Assembly (NCBI GenBank): GCA_038210445.1
Contig: JBBQWQ010000016.1
Location: 1 to 64,000, forward strand
DNA from: JABFRG01 sp038210445
GTDB lineage: Bacteria > Myxococcota_A > Polyangia > Polyangiales > Polyangiaceae
Length of the DNA: 64,000 nt
Reading direction: 5' to 3'
The notes beneath the pieces were generated by a model. It ran no database searches. It was not told the DNA's origin and saw only the letters and a list, made by a program, of their open reading frames with translations. Of the stretch, positions 46,859 through 55,577 are shown piece by piece. Numbering within the stretch: position 1 is the stretch's first letter; each line of letters begins with the position of its first letter. The translations under genes and the position numbers were made by a program.

Positions 46859-46990
46859 AGGAGATTGAGGGTCTTTGGCCGAGACCGAGGGAGGCCCGCT
46901 CGCTGGGTGCAGCGACCGGAGCGAACTTCTGCTTGTGAGGACGGGAGGCGCCGGCATTCCGAAGGCTTCGGCGAAAAACCCCTGTCTCCT
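46859..46990. repeat. Interspersed element, copy 2 (132 bp, terminal inverted repeats)
   Basis: The left end AGGAGATTGAGGGTCTTTGG and the reverse complement of the right end AGGAGACAGGGGTTTTTCGC pair over most of their length. Shared interior blocks with copy 1 are GGCCGAGACCGAGGGAGGC and GTGAGGACGGGAGGCG. It lies in the 355-base gap between the small membrane gene and glpA. The rest of that gap (46793-46858 and 46991-47147) holds no supported gene. Confidence 0.85.
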
Positions 46991-47147
46991 GCCTCGTGAG
47001 ATCCCACGCTCCACTTTGGTCGCGGGCGGGCGCGCGGGCGCGGAGCTCGCGTGGCCCAGGGCCCGCCGGTGAGCGAACGGGGTCGTCGGGCCGAGGTGCG
47101 CTGACTGTGCCGAGTGCGCGCGACCGGCTGCGCGGGAAGCTTGGGCC

Positions 47148-48911
47148 ATGAGTAGCCCGGTCGATTCGCCCGGAGACCGCGTGTCGCTTCCGCCGCCGTC
47201 GCTTCGACCGGGCGCGACGGTCATGCCGCTCGACGACGGCCCGAGCACGCTCTCGGTGGACGTGGTGGTCATCGGCGGAGGCGTCAATGGCACCGGCGTG
47301 GCGCGGGATCTCGCGCTCCGCGGCCTCTCGGTGGCGCTGTTCGAGCGCAACGATCTGGCGTTCGGGGCCAGCGGCAACTCGAGCGGGATGATCCACGGAG
47401 GCGCGCGCTACCTCACGCAGAACCCCAACGTCACCGCGGAATCCTGCCGCGACTCCGGCTACATCCAGAAGATCGCGCCGTTCCTGCTGCACCGCATTCC
47501 CTTCCTCGTTCCGGTAAAGGCCGGCGCCAAAGGGCGCGTGCTCATTGAGCTCATCGACGCATTCTTCGAGCTCTACGACCGATACCAGCCGCTCAAGCGG
47601 GGCGAGCGGCACACCCGGCTCTCGGCGCAGGATCTGGCGAAGCTCGAGCCCGGCCTTCGGGGCTCTCTGGTGGGCGGCGTCACCTTCGACGAGTGGGGCG
47701 TGGATGGCTCGCGGCTCTGCGTGCTCAACGCCCTCGACGCCAAGGAGCACGGCGCCAAGATCTTCGTGCACACCAGCGTGGAGAGCATTCACAAGCGGCC
47801 AGCCGGCATCAGCGACGCCGGGCGCTACGTGGTGGTGTCGCGGAACGTGCTCGGCGGCGGCATCGAGCGCGCCGCGTGCAAGGTGGTGGTGAACGCCAGC
47901 GGCGCCTGGGGCCCGCTCACTGCCGCCCTCGGGCACGTGGCCTCGTCGCGGGTGCGCGTGCGTCCCGGCAAGGGCGTGCACGTGGCCTTCGATCGCCGCC
48001 TTTCCAACTACGCCATCATGGCCGAGAGCATCGATGGCCGGCAGATCTTCCTCGAGCCGTGGCAGAACATGAGCGTCATCGGCACCACCGACGACGACTA
48101 CTATGGCGATCTCGATGACGTGTGCGCCACCAGCGACGAGGTGCGGTACCTGGTGCAAGGAATCGCCCGGGTTTTCCCCGAGATTCGCACTGCCCGCGCC
48201 ATCGGCACCTGGGCCGGCGTGCGGCCCACCCTGCACACCTACGGCCCGCTCGAGGACAAGCTCTCGCGCGAGCACATGATCGTCGACCACGCCGAAGACG
48301 GCGCGCCAGACATCTACAGCATGATCGGCGGCAAGCTGGCGAGCTACCGCTCCTTCTCGCAAGAGATGAGCGATCGCATCGCACGCGATCTCGCGCCATC
48401 GCGCCACTGCACCACCCACGAACGGACGCTGCCGGGCGGCGATCGCATGGTGGATCCGCTGGCGCTCTCCGAAGCCCACGCGCTGACGCCGGTGGCCGCC
48501 CGGCGTTTGGTGTTTCGCCACGGCAGCCGCGCCGAGGCCATTCTCAGGCGCATCGCGGCGCGCCCCCGGGAGTGCACTGTGGTGTGCCCCTGCGAGCCGG
48601 TGCTCGAGGCCGAGGTGCGTCACGTCGTGCGCCAGGAAGACGCCTTCACCGTAGACGATGTGGCGCGGCGAACGCGGCTCGGCCTGGGCGCATGCGGCGG
48701 CATGCGCTGCGCGGCGCGCTGCGGGCAGATCATCGCCGAGGAGCGCGGCCTGCCGCCGCAGGAAGGCTTGCGGCAGGCGCGACGCTTTCTTCATACGCAG
48801 GCCAAGCGGCGCGTGGCGGCGCTCAACCCCGACCAGGCGCGCCAAGAGTCGATCGCGCTCCAGGTCATGGACGCTACGCTCGGGCGCGGCGCGAGAGACG
48901 ACGAGGACTGA
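47148..48911 (+). CDS. Glycerol-3-phosphate dehydrogenase, GlpA-type with BFD-like domain
   Basis: 587 residues. The FAD motif VVVIGGGVNGTGVARDLALRG is near residue 40-60. Downstream are NSSGMIHGGARYL and GGKLASYRSFS, typical of the GlpA/GlpD family. A C-terminal [2Fe-2S] BFD-like domain (VVCPCEP, GLGACGGMRCAARC) identifies the anaerobic GlpA form. It oxidises glycerol-3-phosphate to dihydroxyacetone phosphate and passes electrons on via GlpB/GlpC. An ATG at 47223 is an alternative start. The stop overlaps the glpB-like ATG. Confidence 0.9.
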   Translation: MSSPVDSPGDRVSLPPPSLRPGATVMPLDDGPSTLSVDVVVIGGGVNGTGVARDLALRGLSVALFERNDLAFGASGNSSGMIHGGARYLTQNPNVTAESCRDSGYIQKIAPFLLHRIPFLVPVKAGAKGRVLIELIDAFFELYDRYQPLKRGERHTRLSAQDLAKLEPGLRGSLVGGVTFDEWGVDGSRLCVLNALDAKEHGAKIFVHTSVESIHKRPAGISDAGRYVVVSRNVLGGGIERAACKVVVNASGAWGPLTAALGHVASSRVRVRPGKGVHVAFDRRLSNYAIMAESIDGRQIFLEPWQNMSVIGTTDDDYYGDLDDVCATSDEVRYLVQGIARVFPEIRTARAIGTWAGVRPTLHTYGPLEDKLSREHMIVDHAEDGAPDIYSMIGGKLASYRSFSQEMSDRIARDLAPSRHCTTHERTLPGGDRMVDPLALSEAHALTPVAARRLVFRHGSRAEAILRRIAARPRECTVVCPCEPVLEAEVRHVVRQEDAFTVDDVARRTRLGLGACGGMRCAARCGQIIAEERGLPPQEGLRQARRFLHTQAKRRVAALNPDQARQESIALQVMDATLGRGARDDED

Positions 48912-50083
48912 TGAAAATCGTCATCGTCGGAGGCGGCATCGCCGGCACCGCGGCAGCCCATGCGGCGCGCCTTGGGGGTGCCGAGATCGTCTGGATCACG
49001 GGCACCTCCGGGTCCACCGTTCTCGCCCCCGGCGCGTTCGATCTCAGGCCCTGGCAGGATGCGCCGTCGGGGTCGTGCGAAGCACTCTCCGGGGAGGCCC
49101 TCGCGCTGGTGAGCGCGCTCGGATACGTGGCTCCGTCAGGGCCGGCGTGGGTCGCCACCAGCATCGGCATCGTGCGCCCGTGCCGCCTGCGCGACGCCGC
49201 ACTGCTCGATCTCGGCACGCTTCCGCAGGGGGCGCGCATCGCACTTCCGCGCATCGTCCACGCCGAGTGGGACGCCGACGCGCTGGCGCGCACGCTGGCG
49301 TCGGACCCCTACGCTCTCGAGCGAAATCTGCGCTTCGATGCGGTGGAAGCGCAGGTGCATCGGTTCGCCGACGAGAGCGGCTTGCCGCACCTTACGCTGG
49401 CCGCACGCCACGACGCGCAGGATCGGAGCGCCTGGCTCGTCGAGCGTCTCCGTGCGCATTCGCCGACGCCCGACGCGTGGCTCCTCCCTCCGTGGCTGGG
49501 CACGCGCCCGGAAACCGCGGCGAACATCCGGGCGATGCTCGGCGAGTCCGTCGCGCTCGGTGAGGCCGTCACCCTTCCCCCTTCGCCCAGCGGTGCGCGC
49601 TTTCGATCGGCGCGCGACGCGCTCTTTCCCGGGCGTTTGGAAGGTTTCGTGAAGCGCGTCAGCGCGGACCTGCGGGTTGAGACCGAAGCCGGCGAGCTCT
49701 TCGCCGCCGACGCGGTGGTGCTCGCCACCGGCGGCATCGCCATGGGAGGCGTGCACTATACACCGGCCGAAGCCACCCTGGCCGGCGAGCTGCCCACCAC
49801 CGTGACGCCCGCCTTCGCGCTGGGGCTGGCGGCCGAGCTCACCCTGGGCGCGAACGGTCGGCCGCTTCTTCAGCCGGGCTCGGCCCAGGGTCCGCAGCCG
49901 GAGCACCTGGCGTGGCCTCATCGGCAGACGCCGGTGCTCGAGCGCATCGGCGTCCTTGCCGCGCCGCCCGGCCTGTATGCGGCGGGCGACCTTGTGGCCG
50001 ACGCGCCGCGCACCTGGCTGGGCGCCCTCGAGTCCGGCCTCCGCGCGGGCGCTGCCGCCTGCGCGTTCGCCAGGCGCCACTGA
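48911..50083 (+). CDS. GlpB-like flavoprotein subunit
   Basis: 390 residues. IVIVGGGIAGTAAAHAARLGG at the start is a dinucleotide-binding motif, followed by the GlpB-type FDLRPW region and C-terminal PPGLYAAGDLVADAPR. GlpB is the second subunit of the anaerobic glycerol-3-phosphate dehydrogenase. No GlpC (Fe-S membrane anchor) gene follows; the next gene is on the other strand with a one-base gap. It could be encoded elsewhere, or another electron acceptor is used. Confidence 0.82.
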   Translation: MKIVIVGGGIAGTAAAHAARLGGAEIVWITGTSGSTVLAPGAFDLRPWQDAPSGSCEALSGEALALVSALGYVAPSGPAWVATSIGIVRPCRLRDAALLDLGTLPQGARIALPRIVHAEWDADALARTLASDPYALERNLRFDAVEAQVHRFADESGLPHLTLAARHDAQDRSAWLVERLRAHSPTPDAWLLPPWLGTRPETAANIRAMLGESVALGEAVTLPPSPSGARFRSARDALFPGRLEGFVKRVSADLRVETEAGELFAADAVVLATGGIAMGGVHYTPAEATLAGELPTTVTPAFALGLAAELTLGANGRPLLQPGSAQGPQPEHLAWPHRQTPVLERIGVLAAPPGLYAAGDLVADAPRTWLGALESGLRAGAAACAFARRH

Positions 50084-50084
50084 A

Positions 50085-51317
50085 TCAAGGACACGCCTTG
50101 ACGTGGCTGCGCTCAAACGTCTGCGTACCGTTCTGCACCCACGGATTGGCCTCCGCGAAGGCCTGACGAGCTCTTGCGCAGTCGGCCGCCGCCGCGAAGC
50201 ACGCGGTGGCCTCGTCGCGAAGGCTGCGTGCGAGATAGTCGGCCTCGCTGTCGTCGCCGTACCCGCGGTCGCCCTTGAGTCGAGGGAGCTCGGCCTTGGC
50301 GCCATCGAAGAGCGTCGCGCATGCGGACGCCGCCGGTTTGCTCCGTCGCACGACGCCGAAATCGCGGATCGCAAGGGCGACGCGCTCCCGGGGGCTGGCG
50401 CTCGCCACCGCGGCGCCGCGGCACGAATCCGGGAGCGTCGAGGCTGCCGTCTGCGGGTGAGGCGGCTGGCCGCTGCGCGTCCCCTGCTCCTTCGCCTGTA
50501 GCCGCGCCACCTCGAACGCGCCCGTGCAGTCGCCAGCGCGCGCGAAGCAAGCCGCTGCCGACCATGCATACGTCTGCGGGTCGGTACTGGCTTGGTCGCG
50601 CTCGTCTTTGGCGGTGACCTTTTCGCGGAGCCTGCGCAGCGTGTCGAAGGCGCCTCGACAGACGGCCGGCGCGACAGTGTTCGAGGCGCCTTCCTGCAGT
50701 TGGTGCTTGGCCTTCAGCACTTGATCGCGCTCGGTGAGCGAGCCGGTGCAATCGCGCGCAGCCATCATGTCCGCGGCAATTTCGGCTGAGTCCGCGGGCA
50801 TGTGGCGCGATGTGAAGGCGTGGACGATCGCGCGCCCGGCGGCGCACTGCCCTGCGAGCATGAGGCACCGGCCGCGTTGGTAGTGAAGATAGCTCTCGGG
50901 GTCCGTCGACGCGTGATGGGGCCTGCGGTCGAGCTGGTCCGCTTGGTCGAGGTCTGCGACGCAGCCCTTGCCGTCGCGCGCCTCGGCCTTGCGGTTCGCC
51001 GACTCGACCAGCTCCTGGGCCTTTCGCTCCCGCGCGATGATCACCAGCAAATCGCCAGGGCCGGCGTCGCCCAGGGCCGGCAGCGCCAGGGGCTCCGGAC
51101 AGGCGCACTGGCACCCAGCGTCGGCCGAGGCTACGACCCTCGGGCCCCCGTCGCCGGCAGTTGGGTAGAGGTCTGCCTGCCCCACCCCGACCGGCCCCCG
51201 CGGCTCACTCGTTCCGCCCCCACACGCCACCGAACTCGCGAGAGCGAAGACCAGGAGGAGGGTCGGGAGGTCGAGCGACACGTGAGCGTGAGACGGCCGC
51301 CGACTCGGTTCATTCAC
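50085..51317 (-). CDS. Lipoprotein with Cys-rich helical repeats
   Basis: 410 residues from the GTG at 51317, which overlaps the hflX stop (GTGA) and gives an Arg-containing n-region. A GTG at 51281 is an alternative. The lipobox reads SSVAC. The mature part has CQCACPEP and then about seven helical units, each with Cys pairs (GRCLMLAGQCAAGRAIV, ACFARAGDCTGAFEVARL), resembling TPR-like Sel1 or Cys-rich repeats. Probably a periplasmic scaffold; no function known. Confidence 0.7.
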   Translation of the reverse strand: MNEPSRRPSHAHVSLDLPTLLLVFALASSVACGGGTSEPRGPVGVGQADLYPTAGDGGPRVVASADAGCQCACPEPLALPALGDAGPGDLLVIIARERKAQELVESANRKAEARDGKGCVADLDQADQLDRRPHHASTDPESYLHYQRGRCLMLAGQCAAGRAIVHAFTSRHMPADSAEIAADMMAARDCTGSLTERDQVLKAKHQLQEGASNTVAPAVCRGAFDTLRRLREKVTAKDERDQASTDPQTYAWSAAACFARAGDCTGAFEVARLQAKEQGTRSGQPPHPQTAASTLPDSCRGAAVASASPRERVALAIRDFGVVRRSKPAASACATLFDGAKAELPRLKGDRGYGDDSEADYLARSLRDEATACFAAAADCARARQAFAEANPWVQNGTQTFERSHVKACP

Positions 51318-52666
51318 TCCAGGCCGCGTCGGAGCCGCGCCACGGTGTCGGCGTCGCCGCGCAGCACCACCAGCACGCCGTCCTCGCGGTAGTCTTGGGA
51401 GACGACCTTGGCCTCGTCGTGCATGCGGGCCACCACCGCCTGGCGATCGTAGGGCACCAGCACCTCGGCGTCGACGTAGCGGTCCTCGAAGAACGCAATG
51501 ATGTGCGCACGGAGCCGCGCCACGTCTTCGGGAATGCGGGCGGAGCAGAAGAAGGCGTCGGGATAGCGCCTTTCCAGCGCCTCGCGGGCCTCTGCGGAAA
51601 TGCAGTCGCACTTGTTGAGCACCAGCCTTGCCGGCACGTCGCTGGCGCCGATCTCGGCGAGCACCTCGCGGGTTACCGCGTACTGGCTCTCGAAGGTCGG
51701 GTCCGACGCGTCCACCACGTGGAGGAGCAGCGTCGCTTCCTTGGCCTCATCGAGCGTCGACTTGAATGAGGCAACCAGATCGTGGGGCAGCTTCTTGATG
51801 AACCCCACCGTGTCGGAAACCAAAATCCGCGGCTTCACCTCGGGGTGCAGCGCGCGCACGGTGGTGTCGAGGGTGGCAAAGAGCTTGTCCTCCACCAGCA
51901 CCTGGCTGCCGGTGAGTGCGCGCATGAGCGACGATTTGCCGGCGTTGGTGTAACCCACCAGGGCCACGCGCCGCGCATCTTTGCGATGCTGCCGTCGCTC
52001 GTCTTGATCTTTGGCGATGACCTCGAGCTCTTCCTCGAGCTCCTTGATGCGATCGCGGATCTTCCGTCGATCGAGCTCCAGCGCGGCTTCACCGGCGCCC
52101 CGCCCCTGCTGCTTTTCGCGCCCCGATGGCGACTCGCGCATGCGCGGCGCGGTGTACTTCAGCCGGGCAATCTCCACCTGCAGCCGCGCTTCACGGCTCT
52201 TGGCGTGGCGATGGAAAATCTCGACGATGACGCCGGTGCGGTCGAGAACCGCGGTCCCCACCGCCCGCTCGAGGTTGCGGGCCTGGCTCGGCGTCAGATC
52301 GTGGTCCACCGCCACCAGGGCAATGTCGCTCTCGCCGTCGCTGGGCGTCTCGTCCTCGTCCTCGTCGTCGCGCTCGCCCTCGCCCTCGGCTTCTTCGCGC
52401 TTGAGGCGCGCCTTGTCCTTCTTTTGCGGCGCGGTGGTGCCCACGTGGCCGGTTCCACCGGTGAGGACCGCGAGCTCCTTGAGCTTGCCTTCACCCACCA
52501 CGGTGGCCGACGACAGCGCGTCGCGCTTCTGGCTGATGCGGGCCACCGTCTGGTAGCCCAAGGTGGAGACGAGGCGCTCGAGCTCGGCGAGGCTCGCCAG
52601 GTGCTCGGCATCGGTGGCGTCCGGCAAATGGACGGCGACGAGCACGGCTTTGTTCTTTTCGGTCAC
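51314..52666 (-). CDS. hflX: GTPase HflX
   Basis: 450 residues. The N-terminal HflX domain has YQTVARISQKRD and GEGKLKEL, then a non-standard acidic insertion at about 80-112 (KREEAEGEGERDDEDEDE). The GTPase domain shows GYTNAGKSSL (G1), DTVGFIKKLPHDLV (G3) and NKCD (G4). HflX rescues stalled or heat-damaged ribosomes. The GTG start has GGGAG upstream. It follows the ctp gene by nine bases and is coupled to the lipoprotein gene after it. Confidence 0.95.
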   Translation of the reverse strand: MTEKNKAVLVAVHLPDATDAEHLASLAELERLVSTLGYQTVARISQKRDALSSATVVGEGKLKELAVLTGGTGHVGTTAPQKKDKARLKREEAEGEGERDDEDEDETPSDGESDIALVAVDHDLTPSQARNLERAVGTAVLDRTGVIVEIFHRHAKSREARLQVEIARLKYTAPRMRESPSGREKQQGRGAGEAALELDRRKIRDRIKELEEELEVIAKDQDERRQHRKDARRVALVGYTNAGKSSLMRALTGSQVLVEDKLFATLDTTVRALHPEVKPRILVSDTVGFIKKLPHDLVASFKSTLDEAKEATLLLHVVDASDPTFESQYAVTREVLAEIGASDVPARLVLNKCDCISAEAREALERRYPDAFFCSARIPEDVARLRAHIIAFFEDRYVDAEVLVPYDRQAVVARMHDEAKVVSQDYREDGVLVVLRGDADTVARLRRGLE

Positions 52667-52675
52667 GGATCTCCC

Positions 52676-54064
52676 TTACTTGACGGCCTTCTGCAGCTCT
52701 TCGTAGCCGATTTTTAGGAGCGGGTCTTTGCCGAACAGCGGGTTCACCGGCACGTCGCGCGGGACGTTGATCTCTCCGGGTGACGCGTCGATGGCGATGG
52801 CGCCCGCGTCCTGCACGTTGGCGGCGATGCCCTCGCCGCTCAGCGCGCCTTCGAGGTCGCGCTCGCGCAGGAAGGGAAAGCCGTCGCCTTTGGCCACCAC
52901 GCGCACGTCCGGGTGCACGCCGTCGGCTTGGATGGCGTGGCCCTTGGGCGTGTAGTAGCGGGCGGTGGTGAGCTTCAGGCCCGCGCCCCCGGGCAGGTCG
53001 AGGATGGTCTGCACCGAGCCTTTGCCGAAGGTGTCCATGCCCACCACGCGGCCGCGGCCGTTGTCCTGCAGCGCGCCGGCGAGCAGCTCCGACGCACTGG
53101 CGGTCCATTCGTTCACCAGCATCACCACCGGGAGCGTCGCGAAGGCGCCGCCCCCTTGCGCGGTCGCCTCCTCCACCACCGCACCGCGGCTGCGCATGGA
53201 GTAAATGCCGCCGCTGGCCAAAAACTCGTCGGCGATCTCCGTCGCCTCGTCGACCAGGCCACCGGGGTTGCTGCGCAGGTCGAGCAGAACACCGCGAAAT
53301 GCGTCCTTGCTACGCAGACGCGATACCGCGCGCAGCATCTCGAGGTGGGTGTCGGTCTGAAACTGCTTGATGCGCAGATATAGAACGCCGCCCTCTAGGC
53401 GCTTGGCCACGATGGAGCTCACGCGAATGACCTCGCGCGTGACCTCCATCACCAACGCTTCGTTGACGCCGTTCCGGCGAATGAAGAGCTTCACCTTGGT
53501 ACCGGGGTCGCCCCGGAGCTTCTTCATCACCGTGTCGATGCCCTTTTCCTGCACGCTCTCGCCGTCGACGCCGACGATGTGGTCGCCGCTCTTCACGCCT
53601 GCGCGCTCGGCGGGCGAACCCTCGATGGGCGCGATGACCGTGATGGCGTCGCCGCGAATGTCGACCTCGATGCCGATGCCGCCGAAGCGACCCGCGGTGT
53701 CGTTTTGGAAATTGGTGTACTCTTCACGGTTCATGTAGCTCGAGTGCGGGTCCAGGTTGCCGACCATGCCGCGAATCGCGCCGTCTACCAGCTTGGCGCG
53801 GTCCACCGGCTCCACGTACTCGCCCTCTACCCGCACCAGCACGCGGCCCAACTGTCGCACCGCGAGGTACGGGCTCTCCACGTCGGTGCCTGCCGATGCG
53901 GCACCACGGCCCGGCTCCCAGGGGTTCGTGCTCATGAGCGCGCCGCCGGCGAAGGCCAGCGCGCCCAGCGCTACCGCGCGCAGCATGCGGGAAGCGCGCA
54001 CCGAAGTGCGGAGGCGCGGGAGAAGGTCGCGAGCGGGCGAGGGCGATGCGGCGGGAGCTTTCAC
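52676..54064 (-). CDS. C-terminal processing protease (S41 family)
   Basis: 462 residues. An N-terminal membrane/signal segment (about 27-46) precedes a PDZ domain (AGRFGGIGIEVDIRGDAITV to GVDGESVQ, about 120-200). The S41 catalytic core has VLLDLRSNPGGLVDEA, VNEWTASASELLAGAL (catalytic Ser) and DTFGKGSVQ (catalytic Lys). CtpA-type proteases cleave periplasmic protein tails. The GTG start has no strong ribosome site. It heads the operon ctp-hflX-lipoprotein. Confidence 0.92.
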   Translation of the reverse strand: MKAPAASPSPARDLLPRLRTSVRASRMLRAVALGALAFAGGALMSTNPWEPGRGAASAGTDVESPYLAVRQLGRVLVRVEGEYVEPVDRAKLVDGAIRGMVGNLDPHSSYMNREEYTNFQNDTAGRFGGIGIEVDIRGDAITVIAPIEGSPAERAGVKSGDHIVGVDGESVQEKGIDTVMKKLRGDPGTKVKLFIRRNGVNEALVMEVTREVIRVSSIVAKRLEGGVLYLRIKQFQTDTHLEMLRAVSRLRSKDAFRGVLLDLRSNPGGLVDEATEIADEFLASGGIYSMRSRGAVVEEATAQGGGAFATLPVVMLVNEWTASASELLAGALQDNGRGRVVGMDTFGKGSVQTILDLPGGAGLKLTTARYYTPKGHAIQADGVHPDVRVVAKGDGFPFLRERDLEGALSGEGIAANVQDAGAIAIDASPGEINVPRDVPVNPLFGKDPLLKIGYEELQKAVK

Positions 54065-54305
54065 TGCCCGACAATACCCTCTTCCCGCGCCGTCCGATCA
54101 TTCGCGCCGACACCCGGGGCGGAAGGGGCACCCCGACCGCAAAAAAGCCCGCCCGAGCGGCAAATTCCACGCGCGGCGCTGTGCTGCGTGGGTCACCCGG
54201 TCGCGGGGCGCCGAGCCCCCAGAGTGAAATCTAGGTCAAATCGATGGCTTCCGCGATTTGTAGTAGAAACGCTGAGAGTATCGCTGATAGGCTCTGTTGG
54301 CGTGC

Positions 54306-54336
54306 CCGAGGCTTCGACCTCGGCCCCAAAGGAGGT
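54306..54336 (+). promoter_or_regulatory. 5'-UTR hairpin and strong ribosome site for the TIGR04563-type gene
   Basis: A six-bp hairpin, CCGAGG (54306-54311) and CCTCGG (54318-54323) with loop CTTCGA, ends a few bases before AAAGGAGG (54329-54336). The ribosome site is unusually good and is followed after seven bases by a TTG start. The hairpin could expose or hide the site. Regulation is inference only. Confidence 0.5.
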
Positions 54337-54342
54337 CGTCCC

Positions 54343-54573
54343 TTGGCTACTGGAGACAAAGATCTGCGTAACGATGCTTCCAAGACCGATAAACGGAAGC
54401 AAAGTCTCTACTTTCCCGAATCGATGCTTCAGGAGATCAAGGAGGAGGCCGCTCGCCTCGATCGCTCCCTTTCTTGGGTCGTCCAGCGGGCCTGGAAGAT
54501 CTCCCGCATCGAGATCAAGAAGCTTCCGAGCGTCAACGAAGTCGACGGCGGCGACGACGAAGACGAGCCCTGA
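54343..54573 (+). CDS. TIGR04563-type small protein (ribbon-helix-helix-like)
   Basis: 76 residues from a TTG with an AGGAGG ribosome site. The core KRKQSLYFPESMLQEIKEEA, then RLDRSLSWVVQRAWK, is the pattern of the myxobacterial TIGR04563 family, whose fold resembles ribbon-helix-helix DNA binders. The C-terminus is an acidic tail (GGDDEDE). A strong terminator follows 11 bases after the stop, so it is a monocistronic unit. A longer frame starts at 54244 but lacks a ribosome site. Confidence 0.8.
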   Translation: MATGDKDLRNDASKTDKRKQSLYFPESMLQEIKEEAARLDRSLSWVVQRAWKISRIEIKKLPSVNEVDGGDDEDEP

Positions 54574-54584
54574 GAAGCCCAACG

Positions 54585-54632
54585 CTCGCCTCGTGATCCG
54601 GTTCGTTACGGTTCACGAGGCGAGTGTTTTTG
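54585..54632 (+). terminator. Rho-independent terminator after the TIGR04563-type gene
   Basis: A 12-bp stem, CTCGCCTCGTGA (54585-54596) and TCACGAGGCGAG (54613-54624), encloses a 16-base loop and is followed by TGTTTTTGCG. It lies 11 bases past the stop and ends about ten bases before the hydrolase ATG. Confidence 0.85.
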
Positions 54633-54641
54633 CGTTCTTCG

Positions 54642-55577
54642 ATGAGTAAGAGCATCCCCCCGCCGTCGGTTCCGCCGGCGGCCATCGCCGAGCCTCCCTT
54701 TGCGACGTCGACGTTCGCCCTGGCAGAGGACGGCACACGCTTGTTCGTGCGGTCTACCGCGCCGGACGATACCGAGAGCGTTCGCTCGTTCTTCTGCGAC
54801 GGCATCGGTTGCGACGGCTTCATCTGGAAGCACGCCTGGGACGTCATCGCGCCGCTCATGCCGATGACGCATTGGCACTACCGCGGGCACGGACGAAGCG
54901 CTCCGCCGCAGGTGGCCGAGAACATCACCATCGTCGACCACGCCAAGGACCTGCAGCGGGTCCGCGAAGGCGCAGGCGATCCCCCGTGCGTCCTCTTCGG
55001 TCACTCCATGGGTGTGCAAGTCGCGCTCGAGGCGTATCGCAGGAACCCGGAGAAGATCCGCGCCCTGGTGCTCGTCTGCGGCAGCTACGGCAAGGTGACC
55101 CAGACGGTGCGCGGCGTGCCCATCGTGGAGATGATCCTCCCCTCGCTCCTTCGATTCGTCGACAAGTACCCGGAGATCATCCGCGCGGTGTGGACCCGCG
55201 TACCGCACGAGATGGCGCTCCGCGTGGCCTGGAAGATGGGCGATCTCGACCCCGAGAACGGCCGCATCGAAGACGTGCTCCCGTACATGACGCACATGTC
55301 GTCGGTGGATATCGGCATGTTCCTGCGCATGCTCAAGGCCGCCGGCGAGCACAGCGCCGAAGACTTCCTGGGCGACATTCGCGTTCCGGTGCTCATCGTG
55401 GCGGCCGAGCGCGACACCTTCACGCCGGTGTGGCTCTCGGAGTCGATGGCGCGGCGCATTCCCGAGAGCGACTACCTCATGGTGCCCGCAGGCAGCCACG
55501 CGGCGCCGGTGGAGCAACCGGAGATCGTGAACGCGGCCTTCGTGAAGTTCCTGAAAGAGCGCGTTCACGTCGGATGA
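54642..55577 (+). CDS. Alpha/beta hydrolase
   Basis: 311 residues. The nucleophile elbow is GHSMG with Ser122; WHYRGHGRS precedes it, VAAERDTFTP holds the likely acid and PAGSHAAPVEQP the His. No signal peptide. The substrate is unknown; it could be an esterase or a C-C hydrolase. The ATG at 54642 is chosen because the earlier GTG lies inside the terminator. The next gene overlaps its stop (ATGA). Confidence 0.88.
   Translation: MSKSIPPPSVPPAAIAEPPFATSTFALAEDGTRLFVRSTAPDDTESVRSFFCDGIGCDGFIWKHAWDVIAPLMPMTHWHYRGHGRSAPPQVAENITIVDHAKDLQRVREGAGDPPCVLFGHSMGVQVALEAYRRNPEKIRALVLVCGSYGKVTQTVRGVPIVEMILPSLLRFVDKYPEIIRAVWTRVPHEMALRVAWKMGDLDPENGRIEDVLPYMTHMSSVDIGMFLRMLKAAGEHSAEDFLGDIRVPVLIVAAERDTFTPVWLSESMARRIPESDYLMVPAGSHAAPVEQPEIVNAAFVKFLKERVHVG

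Noticed and set aside
45065..47377. 770-codon minus-strand open frame across the tandem repeats
   Set aside because: It is antisense to the glycosyltransferase and glpA and reads the repeat as rotating Ala/Ser/Arg/His peptides; no ribosome site or motif.
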